From: an uncultured Luteitalea sp.
GTDB lineage: Bacteria > Acidobacteriota > Vicinamibacteria > Vicinamibacterales > Vicinamibacteraceae
DNA: 64,000 nt
NCBI GenBank assembly: GCA_934541105.1
Contig: CAKTDA010000003.1
Location: forward strand, 186,001 to 250,000
Direction: 5' to 3'
A program made the position numbers and the translations under genes. Of this stretch, positions 50,101-57,619 are shown piece by piece (positions within the stretch are counted from its first letter, which is position 1; every line of letters starts with the position of its first letter). Under the pieces are notes generated by a model. The model ran no database searches, was not told the DNA's origin, and saw nothing but the letters and a program-made list of their open reading frames with translations.

Positions 50101-50423
50101 GGCGCCGGCATCAGGACGGCCGGGTCCGTGCTCATGATGCGCCGGACGAGCTCGCTGTCGGCCGGATCCCCGGCGACGATGGCCTGGCGACCGGACGCGA
50201 GGGTCGCAAACGCCCCCTCCCGCGTGTGGAGGCTGAGCCCGGCCTTGCGGGCCCGGTCGTCAGGCCCGTGGCACGCGAAGCACTTGTCCGAGAGGATTGG
50301 CTTGACGTGGAAGTTGAAGTCCACCTGCTCGGGCAGGCCTTCCATGTCGGGCACACGCGACGTGCACGCGGCACTGCCGAGGAGCGAGGCGGCGAGCGCT
50401 GCGCGAACGGCGACGCGCATCAT
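47160..50423 (-). CDS. DUF1549/DUF1553 planctomycete-type cytochrome protein
   Basis: A 1087-residue exported protein, probably a lipoprotein (LLGSAAC with Cys20). Domains in order: PSCyt1 haem domain with Cys48-x-x-Cys51-His52 (CFACHGPDD), DUF1549 (about 150-360, with VDCARCHDHKYDP), a concanavalin/LamG-like domain (about 450-640, ending LDEFYVFPDQLTALE) and DUF1553 (about 690-1050, with RVIVNRYWGLMFGTG). It has one clear c-type haem and a second CxxCH inside DUF1549. ATG 50423 is selected for the lipoprotein signal; ATG 50468 is an alternative. Partner of the DUF1501 protein. Confidence 0.9.
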   Translation of the reverse strand: MMRVAVRAALAASLLGSAACTSRVPDMEGLPEQVDFNFHVKPILSDKCFACHGPDDRARKAGLSLHTREGAFATLASGRQAIVAGDPADSELVRRIMSTDPAVLMPAPSSHLTLDDLEKATLVRWIEQGATWTPHWAFLAPEKPEVPTGRDIGEVRNPIDAFVRAGLRGTGLTPAKDASRETLIRRVSMDLTGLPPTLPEIDAFLADRSPDAYERVVDRLLASPAFGERMAANWLDLARYADSHGYQDDGMRDMSPWRDWVIGAFNDNLPYDRFIAWQLAGDLLPQPSHEQRLATAFNRNHMQSQEGGIVPEEYRTEYVADRVNTFGATFLGLTVDCARCHDHKYDPIMQADYFKLFAFFNNVNEAGQIPYSGVPSPTETVSNPEADAQLAGLRAQMAPLEEATRVETLAAGPEFEAWLATMNAGDAADVPLPRAIVHLPLDTMKAYAFENRATSRRKGTVGSEDEQKKKTARVPVTVDGRVGKAQQLVGDMHIDLGGREQRFAFFERNDPFSYALWVRRDKDGVGGPIMTRSGAVMNGHRGYELMLRPDGTLHVGIHHVAPDNSIDFESTHPLPLGQWHHVAVTYDGSSRVAGLRLFVDGRPAAIRVLNDKLQRSIIEEPTGNHGTTPSLRLGRRGDETLSDVSLDEFYVFPDQLTALEVATLANPDRLTSTAATSSPAGLAAPLSREALADHWVRRVAKLGEADRRALQVLRGKENAIITALPQVMVMGELPDDRRRPTFILARGAYDSPTTKVEPGTPDVLPPMDPALPRNRLGLARWLTSPEHPLTTRVIVNRYWGLMFGTGIVATPEDFGNQGKLPSHPELLDYLAVTFREGGWNTKALLRQIVTSATYRQDSAATMAALETDPANVRLARGPAYRFSAEQIRDNALAASGLLVRTIGGPSVYPYQPAGLWEELATRNATSYTQGTGNDLYRRSVYTVWKRTTPPPSAISFDAAERLLCTVRRQRTSTPLQALVLLNDVQYVEAARVLAERVLREAGPTPDARITMAYRLVTSRTPTGSEVKALRELHDAEHASFAERPAAARALARTGDTPPARALPAVDVATWTVVASTIMNTDQAVNKR

Positions 50424-50541
50424 CGCACGTGGCCGGCCCGCAGCGGCGGGGCGTTGGACTGAGGCCATCGAAGACACCGGACTTCCGGAACCCGCCCAGC
50501 GTATGTCATGCCGGGGCGTGGTGCAAACCACGGCCAGGCGC

Positions 50542-50547
50542 TAGAAT
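50542..50547 (+). promoter_or_regulatory. -10 hexamer TAGAAT, leaderless start
   Basis: TAGAAT eight bases before GTG 50556. It resolves the start of the DUF5916 gene in favour of the codon that yields a signal peptide. Confidence 0.6.
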
Positions 50548-50555
50548 CTGCGGCC

Positions 50556-53225
50556 GTGGGACCGCGTGCCAGTGCCCTGTGCCTGTTGCTGCTCGGGGCC
50601 GCCGGCACGTGCGTGCCCGAGGCCGCGGCGCAACCCGCCGACACCCGGGATGTGCGAGCCATCCGCGCCGCGACGCCGCCGGTCGTGGACGGCCGCCTCG
50701 ACGATGACGTCTGGCGGCTTGCCGAGCCGGTCTCGGGGTTCCTGCAGCGCGATCCGGTCGAGGGCGAGCCGGCGAGCGAGGCCACGCTCGTGCGTGTCGC
50801 GTACGACGAGGGCGCGCTCTACATCGGCGCGCGGTTGCACGACCGCGACCCGGGCGCCATCGTGGGCCAGTTGTCGCGCCGGGACGTCGCCGTCGAGGCC
50901 GACGCATTCGTCGTCTACCTCGACCCGCACCACGACCACCTCACGGGCGCGCAGTTCGGCGTCTCGGCTGCCGGCGTGCAGCGCGACGCCCTCATCTACA
51001 ACGACCAGTTCCTCGACCCGACGTGGGATGCCGTATGGGACTCCGCGGTCGGGCGCGACGACGAGGGCTGGGTGGTCGAGATGCGCATCCCGCTGTCGCA
51101 GATGCGCTTTCCGCGCGCGGACCGCTACACCTGGGGCATCAACGTGCAGCGTGTGATCCAGCGCCGCAACGAGTCGTCGTGGCTCCAGCTGGTGCCCAAG
51201 AACGAGGCCGGCCTCGCGTCGCGCATGGCGCATCTCGAGGGCATCGAGGACATCAGGCCGCCGGGAACGCTGGAACTGATGCCCTACGTCACGTCGCGCG
51301 TCGAGTTCATCGAGCCGCAGCCGCCGGGGAACCCGTTCCACGACGGCATGCGCGGGTTCGCCTCCGCCGGCCTTGACGTGAAGTACGGCGTCAGCAGCAA
51401 CCTCACGCTCGACGCGACGTTCAACCCGGACTTCGGGCAGGTCGAGGTCGATCCGGCCGTCGTCAACCTCACGCAGTTCGAGGTGTTCTTCGAGGAACGG
51501 CGGCCGTTCTTCACCGAGGGCGCCAAGGTGTTCGGCAACTTCGGTCGCAGCGGTGCGAGCGAATACTGGGGCTTCTTCCGGCCCGATCCGACGCTCTTCT
51601 ACAGCCGCCGCATCGGGCGGGCGCCGCAGGGCAGGGTGGTCGAGAGCCCGTACGTGGACGTGTCGGCGACCACGACGATCATCGGGGCCGGCAAGCTCGT
51701 GGGCCGCACGAAGGGCGGCTGGACGATCGGTGCGCTCGACGCCGTCACCGGCCGCGAGCAGGCCCGGGTCTGGAACGGCGCGGACGTGCGGCGCCGCGAT
51801 GTGGAGCCGCTCACCAACTACGCGGTCGTCCGCGCACAGCGCGAACTCGGCGCGCGGGGCGGCATCGGCATCCTCGGCACGTCGGTGATTCGCGACGGCG
51901 GCGACGCGAACCTTGCCGGGTCGCTCGCCTCGCGCGCGCACATGCTCGGCGTGGACGGGCACTGGTTCCTCGACGCCCGGCGTCTGTGGGTGCTGCACGG
52001 CGGAGTCGCCGGCAGCTGGCTGCAGGGCAGCCAGGCGGCGATCGCGCGCCTGCAGCGCGCCGAGCAGCGGTACTACCAGCGGCCCGATGCGCCGCACGTC
52101 TCGCTCGATCCGGCGGCGACGAGCCTCTCGGGATGGACGGGACAGGCGAATCTGAATCGCAACAGCGGCAACGTCACCGTCAACCTCGGCGTGTGGGGCA
52201 TGAGCCCGGGCCTCGAGGTGAACGACATCGGGTTTGCGACGCAGACCGATCGGGCGGGCGGCCACGCGATGGTGCAGTTCCGCAAGCTCGTGCCGGACGG
52301 CCTGACGCGCGAACGGTCGGCGTGGATCTCGAAGTGGTGGACGTGGAACTACGGTGCCGAGTTGCAGGGCGACGGCTGGCAGGCGGGCAGCAGCGTGCTC
52401 TATCGCAACTTCTGGCGATCCACGCTGACGCTCACGCACGCGCGGCGCGTGTGGGACGACAAGCTGACGCGCGGCGGTCCGACCGTGATTCGCCCGGGCA
52501 GCCTCGGGGCCCAGCTCTCGGTGAGCACCGACAACCGGCGGCTTGCCGTCCTCACGACCGACGCCGGCTACACGGCGCGGCAATACGGATCCTCGGCGTT
52601 CTCGATCGGTACGAGCCTGGCGCTGCGGCCGGTGCCCGCCGTCACGCTGAGTGCCGGTCCGTCGATTCGACGGAACATCGTGGCGGCGCAGTACCTGGCG
52701 ACGCAGCCCGACCCGCTCGCGACGCACACGTACGGGCAGCGGTACGTCTTCGGCGAGCTCGATCAGACGGAGGTGTCGATGGTCACGCGCCTCAGCGTCG
52801 CGACCTCGCCGCGGACGTCGCTCCAGGTCTACCTGCAGCCGCTGATCTCGGCGGGCGACTACGGCGCCATCAAGGAGGTCGCGGCCCCGCGGACCTTTGC
52901 GTTCATCCGCTACGGCGAGGATGCCGGCAGCACGATGACGCCCGGCCCGGCGGGCATGCTCGTCGTGGACCCGGACGGCGCCGGCGCGGCGGCGCCCTTC
53001 ACCATGGCGCGCCCCGACTTCGACGTCCGCTCCCTGCGGGCCAACACGGTGTTCCGCTGGGAGTTCCGCCCGGGTTCGACGTTCTACGCCGTGTGGACGC
53101 AGCAGCGGCGCGATGTCGGCGCCACGGGCGAGTTCGACTTGACGAGCGACGCCAGCGGCGTCTTCACTGCCCCTGCCGACGACGTCTTCCTCGTCAAGAT
53201 GACGTACTGGTTCGGCGCGCGGTAG
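50556..53225 (+). CDS. DUF5916 outer-membrane-type protein with CBM9-like domain
   Basis: An 889-residue exported protein. The signal peptide (residues 1-25, ending PEAAAQ) is followed by a carbohydrate-binding CBM9-like domain (about 40-220, PVVDGRLDDDVWRLAEPV and the KNEAG... region) and a DUF5916 domain (about 225-889) whose alternating strands and final aromatic residue (YWFGAR) suggest an outer-membrane beta-barrel. NPDFGQVEVDPAVVNLTQFE and FFEERRPFFTEGA are family hallmarks. Transport or binding of sugars is likely but unproven. GTG 50556 is set by the TAGAAT box and signal peptide. Confidence 0.88.
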   Translation: MGPRASALCLLLLGAAGTCVPEAAAQPADTRDVRAIRAATPPVVDGRLDDDVWRLAEPVSGFLQRDPVEGEPASEATLVRVAYDEGALYIGARLHDRDPGAIVGQLSRRDVAVEADAFVVYLDPHHDHLTGAQFGVSAAGVQRDALIYNDQFLDPTWDAVWDSAVGRDDEGWVVEMRIPLSQMRFPRADRYTWGINVQRVIQRRNESSWLQLVPKNEAGLASRMAHLEGIEDIRPPGTLELMPYVTSRVEFIEPQPPGNPFHDGMRGFASAGLDVKYGVSSNLTLDATFNPDFGQVEVDPAVVNLTQFEVFFEERRPFFTEGAKVFGNFGRSGASEYWGFFRPDPTLFYSRRIGRAPQGRVVESPYVDVSATTTIIGAGKLVGRTKGGWTIGALDAVTGREQARVWNGADVRRRDVEPLTNYAVVRAQRELGARGGIGILGTSVIRDGGDANLAGSLASRAHMLGVDGHWFLDARRLWVLHGGVAGSWLQGSQAAIARLQRAEQRYYQRPDAPHVSLDPAATSLSGWTGQANLNRNSGNVTVNLGVWGMSPGLEVNDIGFATQTDRAGGHAMVQFRKLVPDGLTRERSAWISKWWTWNYGAELQGDGWQAGSSVLYRNFWRSTLTLTHARRVWDDKLTRGGPTVIRPGSLGAQLSVSTDNRRLAVLTTDAGYTARQYGSSAFSIGTSLALRPVPAVTLSAGPSIRRNIVAAQYLATQPDPLATHTYGQRYVFGELDQTEVSMVTRLSVATSPRTSLQVYLQPLISAGDYGAIKEVAAPRTFAFIRYGEDAGSTMTPGPAGMLVVDPDGAGAAAPFTMARPDFDVRSLRANTVFRWEFRPGSTFYAVWTQQRRDVGATGEFDLTSDASGVFTAPADDVFLVKMTYWFGAR

Positions 53226-53234
53226 GCGGCAGGC

Positions 53235-53240
53235 TACACT
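53235..53240 (+). promoter_or_regulatory. -10 hexamer TACACT, near-leaderless start
   Basis: TACACT 12 bases before ATG 53253, implying a leader of about five bases. Confidence 0.45.
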
Positions 53241-53252
53241 CTGCACACTCCC

Positions 53253-54161
53253 ATGGCCCTTTCACGACGATCCTTCCTCTCGGCTTCGGCCACGGCTGCC
53301 GTTGCCTCGACACTGCCAGGCCTGCGCGCGACTGCGGCGCCGGTCACCCGCGCGGGCAAGAGCCAGCTCCGCGTGGGCCTTGCCGCCTACTCGATGCGGC
53401 AGTACCTGCAGGCAAAGCCCGGGACGAAGGGCGCGATGGACCTGCTCGGGTTCATCGACTACGCGGCGACCCTTGGCGTGGACGCCGTGGAGCTGACGTC
53501 GTACTACTTCCCGGCGTCGTTCGACCGCGCGTACCTGAACGAGGTGAAGCGCCGGTGCCACGTCAACGGCCTCGACATCTCCGGCGGCGCCATCCGCAAC
53601 AACTTCACGCTGCCCGACGGCGATCCCGAGCTCGACAAGTGGCTGGCGCACACCGACACGTGGCTCGGGCACTATGCCGTGCTCGGTGCGCCGGTGGTGC
53701 GCGTGTTCAGCGGGGTGCCTCCCAAGGGCATCACCGAGGAGCAGGGCATCGCCAACGGCATCAGGAACCTGCGCAAGGCGCTCGTCTTCGCCGAGAAGCA
53801 CGGCGTGATCCTCGGCCTCGAGAACCACGACTACCTGACCAGGATCGACCGCATGCTGCCGGCGCTGCAGCAGGTCGACTCGCCCTGGTTCGGCGTCAAC
53901 CTGGACTCGGGCAACGTGGACGCGGCCGACCCGTTCGCCGAGCTGAAGAAGATCGTGCCGTATGCAGTGAACGTGCAGCTGAAGGTCGAGACCGGCACCG
54001 GCAAGGTGACGGTGCCGACCGACGTGCCGCGCCTCGTGGCGATGCTGAAGGAGGCCGGCTATCGCGGCTACGTCGTGCTCGAGTACGAGGCGGCTCCCGA
54101 TCCGTACGAGGCCATCCCGACGCACCTCGCCACGCTCCGTGACGCCATCGCGAAGGCCTGA
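53253..54161 (+). CDS. Tat-exported TIM-barrel sugar isomerase/epimerase-like protein
   Basis: A 302-residue xylose-isomerase-like protein with a twin-arginine signal (LSRRSFLSASATA at residues 3-15). Metal-ligand segments are ILGLENHDYL, FGVNLDSGNVD and VVLEYEAAPDP. It is a paralogue of the protein at 33024, with a shorter insert. It lies three bases before pntAb in the same direction; whether it belongs to that operon functionally is doubtful, and it may simply share the promoter at 53235. Confidence 0.88.
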   Translation: MALSRRSFLSASATAAVASTLPGLRATAAPVTRAGKSQLRVGLAAYSMRQYLQAKPGTKGAMDLLGFIDYAATLGVDAVELTSYYFPASFDRAYLNEVKRRCHVNGLDISGGAIRNNFTLPDGDPELDKWLAHTDTWLGHYAVLGAPVVRVFSGVPPKGITEEQGIANGIRNLRKALVFAEKHGVILGLENHDYLTRIDRMLPALQQVDSPWFGVNLDSGNVDAADPFAELKKIVPYAVNVQLKVETGTGKVTVPTDVPRLVAMLKEAGYRGYVVLEYEAAPDPYEAIPTHLATLRDAIAKA

Positions 54162-54164
54162 CCC

Positions 54165-54452
54165 ATGGACTTCATCACAGCCCTGTTCGTGTTCATGCTG
54201 GCGACGTTCATCGGCCTGGACGTCATCCGGAACGTCTCACGGCTGCTGCACACGCCGCTGATGTCGCTCACGAACGCGATCTCCGCGATCGCGATCGTCG
54301 GCGCCATCATCCTCGCCGGCCCGCAGCACGACCAGCTGAGCACCGTGCTCGGCGCGGTGGCCGTCTTCGCCTCGACGACGAACATCATCAGCGGCTTCCT
54401 CATCACCGACCGCATGCTCAAGATGTTCAAGAAGAAGGACGGCGCCAAGTGA
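54165..54452 (+). CDS. pntAB: NAD(P) transhydrogenase alpha-2 subunit (membrane part)
   Basis: A 95-residue membrane protein with three hydrophobic helices, matching the C-terminal part of PntA that is a separate gene in three-subunit transhydrogenases. It helps form the proton channel of dII. The basic tail MFKKKDGAK is cytoplasmic. The NAD-binding alpha-1 subunit (PntAa), usually directly upstream, is missing here. Overlaps pntB by four bases. Confidence 0.9.
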   Translation: MDFITALFVFMLATFIGLDVIRNVSRLLHTPLMSLTNAISAIAIVGAIILAGPQHDQLSTVLGAVAVFASTTNIISGFLITDRMLKMFKKKDGAK

Positions 54453-55840
54453 CGCTCCAGGCGATCGACTTCGTCTACCTCGTCTCGGCGGCGCTGTTCA
54501 TCTTCTCGCTCAAGTGGATGAGCACCCCGAAGACGGCGCGCAACGGCGTGTTCGCCGGCGTCGCCGCCATGGTGCTCGCCGTCGTCGGCACGCTGCTGCG
54601 GCCCGACGTCTCCGGCTACACGTGGATCTTCGTCGCGATCGTGCTGGGCACGATCGTCGGCGTGCCGCTGTCGTGGGTGCCGCTCACCGCGGTGCCCCAG
54701 CGGACGGCGCTGTCGCACGCGTTCGGCGGCCTCGCGGCGGGCCTCGTGGGGATCGGCAAGTACTACCTGTTCCTGCACGACGGCGACCTGACGGCGTTCC
54801 GGACGGGCGCGATCGTCTTCGAGGTGGCGCTCGGCCTGATGACGTGCACGGGCAGCCTCGTGGCCGCCGGCAAGCTCCAGGAAGTGCTGCCCACGCGGCC
54901 GGTGACCTATCCCGGACAGAACGTCGTCAACTTCGGGTTGATTGGCGCCGGCATCGCCATCGGCGTCGCGCTCGTGATCAACCCGTCGCTGACGTTCCTG
55001 TTCCCGATCCTGATCGGGCTGTCGCTGATCTTCGGCGTGATGCTGGTGATGCCGATCGGCGGCGCCGACATGCCGACGGTGATCTCGCTGCTGAACTCCT
55101 ACGCGGGCCTCGCGGCCGTCGCGATGGGGTTCGTGCTCGAGAACAAGCTGCTCATCGTCGCCGGCGCGCTCGACGGGTCGTCGGGCCTGATCCTGTCGAT
55201 CATCATGTGCCGGGCGATGAACCGGTCGTTCACGAACGTGCTCTTCGGCGCCTTCGGGCAGGTGTCGAAGCAGGCCGGGGCGGCCGAGCAGCGCAGCGTG
55301 AAGTCGGCGACGATCGAGGACGCCGCGCAGATCCTCGAGAACGCCGACCGCGTGGTGATCGTGCCCGGCTACGGCATGGCCGTCGCGCAGGCGCAGCACC
55401 GCGTGCGCGACGTGTTCGAGCAGCTCACGAAGAAGGGCATCGACTGCCGCTTCGCCATCCACCCGGTGGCCGGCCGTATGCCGGGCCACATGAACGTGCT
55501 GCTTGCCGAGGCCGAGATCCCGTACGAGAACCTCGTCGAGATGGACGACATCAACCCCGAGATGGGCCAGGTGGACGTCTGCATCATCCTCGGCGCCAAC
55601 GACGTCGTGAACCCGGCCGCCCGGCACGACAAGTCGAGCCCGATCTACGGCATGCCGATCATCGACGCCGACAAGGCCCGCACCGTGATCGCCAACAAGC
55701 GCACGATGAACCCGGGCTTTGCCGGTATCGAGAACGAGCTCTACTTCGCGGAGAACACGCTGATGCTGTTCGGCGATTCGAAGGCCGTGATGGGCGAGCT
55801 CGCCAAGCGGCTGAGCGGCGAGGGCGGGATGGGGCACTGA
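54449..55840 (+). CDS. pntB: NAD(P) transhydrogenase beta subunit
   Basis: A 463-residue subunit: about nine membrane helices (residues 1-260) and a C-terminal NADP(H)-binding domain dIII (about 285-463) with VIVPGYGMAVAQAQ (fingerprint for NADP) and CIILGANDVVNPAA. Couples proton flow to hydride transfer from NADH to NADP, making NADPH. GTG start in a GTGA overlap. Works only with PntAa, which must be encoded elsewhere. Confidence 0.95.
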   Translation: MTLQAIDFVYLVSAALFIFSLKWMSTPKTARNGVFAGVAAMVLAVVGTLLRPDVSGYTWIFVAIVLGTIVGVPLSWVPLTAVPQRTALSHAFGGLAAGLVGIGKYYLFLHDGDLTAFRTGAIVFEVALGLMTCTGSLVAAGKLQEVLPTRPVTYPGQNVVNFGLIGAGIAIGVALVINPSLTFLFPILIGLSLIFGVMLVMPIGGADMPTVISLLNSYAGLAAVAMGFVLENKLLIVAGALDGSSGLILSIIMCRAMNRSFTNVLFGAFGQVSKQAGAAEQRSVKSATIEDAAQILENADRVVIVPGYGMAVAQAQHRVRDVFEQLTKKGIDCRFAIHPVAGRMPGHMNVLLAEAEIPYENLVEMDDINPEMGQVDVCIILGANDVVNPAARHDKSSPIYGMPIIDADKARTVIANKRTMNPGFAGIENELYFAENTLMLFGDSKAVMGELAKRLSGEGGMGH

Positions 55841-55842
55841 CC

Positions 55843-56964
55843 ATGCCCCCGCATGTGGCCGTCATCGGCGCCGGAGCCTTCGGCGGCTGGACGGCGTTGA
55901 TGCTGCGCCGTGCCGGCGCCGAGGTCACGCTCGTGGACGCGTGGGGCCCGGGTCACGCACGCGCGAGTTCGGGCGGCGAGACGCGCGTGCTGCGTGGCAC
56001 GTACGGCGAACGGACCATCTACACCCGCATGGCCGCGCGGGCGATGCAGCTGTGGCGAGACCACGATGCCGCGACCGGGCGACGCTTCTTCGTCCGCACG
56101 GGCGCCCTCTGGATGTTCGGCGACGACGATGCGTTCGGCCGCGCATCGGTGGACCCGATGCGTGAGGCCGGGCTGCACGTCGAGTGGATCGACGTGGACC
56201 AGGCCCGCGCCCGCTGGCCGCAGGTGGCCTTCGACGACGTGTCGCGTGTGCTGTGGGAGCCGGAGGCGGGCTTCGCGCATGCCCGGCGCGCCTGCGAACA
56301 CGTCGTCGAGTCGTTCGTTGCCGAGGGCGGACGCTACGTCGTCGGCCACGTGGCGCCGGTGAGGGCGCCGGGTGGCAACCTCGACGCCGTCGCGGTTGGC
56401 GGTGACGCTCTCGAGGCCGACCGCTTCGTCCTTGCCGCCGGTCCGTGGCTCGGGGCCCTCCTGCCCGACGTCGTCGGCACGCGCATCCGGCCGTCGCGGC
56501 AGGAGTCGTTCTATTTCGGCACGCCGGCCGGCGATTCGCGCTGGCTGCCGCCCGAGATGCCGGTCTGGCTCGACTACGGCAGCCGCGGGATGACCTACGG
56601 CATTCCCGGCAATGCCAACCGCGGCTTCAAGGTGGCCGACGACACGTACGGCGCGACGTTCGACCCGACCCACGGCGACAGGTCGCACACGCCGGAGATG
56701 CTCGCCGAGGCGCGCGCGTTCCTGCGCAGGCGTTTTCCGGCCATTGCCGACGCCCCGCTGCTCGGCTCCGAGGTGTGCCAGTACGAGCTGACGTCCGACT
56801 CGCACTTCCTGATCGATCGGCACCCGGGTGCCCCGAACGTGTGGATCGTCGGCGGCGGCTCCGGGCACGGTTTCAAGATGGGCCCGGCCATCGGCGAGTA
56901 CGTCACCGGTCTCGTGTTCGACGATGCCGAACCGGCTGCGGCGTTCCGCCTGGCGCATCGATAG
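55843..56964 (+). CDS. FAD-dependent amine/sarcosine oxidase-like protein
   Basis: A 373-residue flavoprotein of the DAO/monomeric sarcosine oxidase (MSOX, SolA) family, which oxidises N-methyl amino acids and releases hydrogen peroxide. FAD-binding VAVIGAGAFGGW is at residues 5-16; Cys312 in GSEVCQYELTSD corresponds in position to the covalent-FAD cysteine of MSOX (about 315); IVGGGSGHGFKMGP near the C-terminus is the second FAD contact. Starts two bases after the pntB stop. Substrate not determined. Confidence 0.88.
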   Translation: MPPHVAVIGAGAFGGWTALMLRRAGAEVTLVDAWGPGHARASSGGETRVLRGTYGERTIYTRMAARAMQLWRDHDAATGRRFFVRTGALWMFGDDDAFGRASVDPMREAGLHVEWIDVDQARARWPQVAFDDVSRVLWEPEAGFAHARRACEHVVESFVAEGGRYVVGHVAPVRAPGGNLDAVAVGGDALEADRFVLAAGPWLGALLPDVVGTRIRPSRQESFYFGTPAGDSRWLPPEMPVWLDYGSRGMTYGIPGNANRGFKVADDTYGATFDPTHGDRSHTPEMLAEARAFLRRRFPAIADAPLLGSEVCQYELTSDSHFLIDRHPGAPNVWIVGGGSGHGFKMGPAIGEYVTGLVFDDAEPAAAFRLAHR

Positions 56965-57086
56965 CGGCAGGCGACGCTGGCGATTGCCGCGGGGATCAGC
57001 GGTCCGGTTCCCCGGTTTCCGGCATCGCCGACGTGTGAGGTCGCGCTTGCGCAACGCGAAGGGCTCGGGTAGCGTTGGCTCGGGTC

Positions 57087-57581
57087 GTGACCCGGAACGC
57101 TGCGATGACGACACCCGAGACCGCGAGTGTGCGATTCCGATGGCCGTGGCTCGTCGTGCCCGGCGTGCTGATCGGCCTGCTCGTCGGCGTCGGCGCCTTC
57201 ACGTTCGTGTACGCGAAGGGCGCCTCTTACCTGACCAACGATCCCGCGGCCTGTGCCAACTGTCACGTGATGAACGAGCAGTACGACGGCTGGACGCGCG
57301 CCAGCCATCGCGCCGTGGCCGTGTGCAACGACTGCCACACGCCGTCGGGCGCCGTTGCCAAGTACGTGACGAAGGCCAACAATGGCTTCTGGCACTCCTT
57401 TGCCTTCACCACCGGCTGGTACCCCGAGCACATCCGGGCGACGCCTCGTAACAAGGCCATCACCGAAGCGTCGTGCCAGAAATGCCACGCGGCGGTTACG
57501 GCTGAGATCCAGACGTCCCACCCGCGGGGTGAGGCGATGTCCTGCGTCCGCTGCCACGACTCGGTGGGCCACCTGCGCTGA
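57087..57581 (+). CDS. nrfH: cytochrome c nitrite reductase small subunit
   Basis: NrfH is the membrane-anchored tetrahaem quinol dehydrogenase that hands electrons to NrfA. The 164-residue protein has one N-terminal membrane helix (about residues 20-43) and four haem motifs: CANCH (56-60), CNDCH (80-84), CQKCH (130-134) and CVRCH (153-157). Met62 after the first motif is the expected axial ligand. Start is uncertain: TAGCGT at 57070-57075 supports GTG 57087, ATG 57105 is also possible. It is 38 bases upstream of nrfA. Confidence 0.93.
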   Translation: MTRNAAMTTPETASVRFRWPWLVVPGVLIGLLVGVGAFTFVYAKGASYLTNDPAACANCHVMNEQYDGWTRASHRAVAVCNDCHTPSGAVAKYVTKANNGFWHSFAFTTGWYPEHIRATPRNKAITEASCQKCHAAVTAEIQTSHPRGEAMSCVRCHDSVGHLR

Positions 57582-57619
57582 AAACATGACCACCACGCTG
57601 CCTGCGAGGAGATGCGCCC

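Noticed and set aside
47313..50462. A 1049-codon plus-strand frame opposite the DUF1553 gene
   Set aside because: No domain or signal; composition typical of an antisense shadow. The DUF1553 reading has several family motifs.
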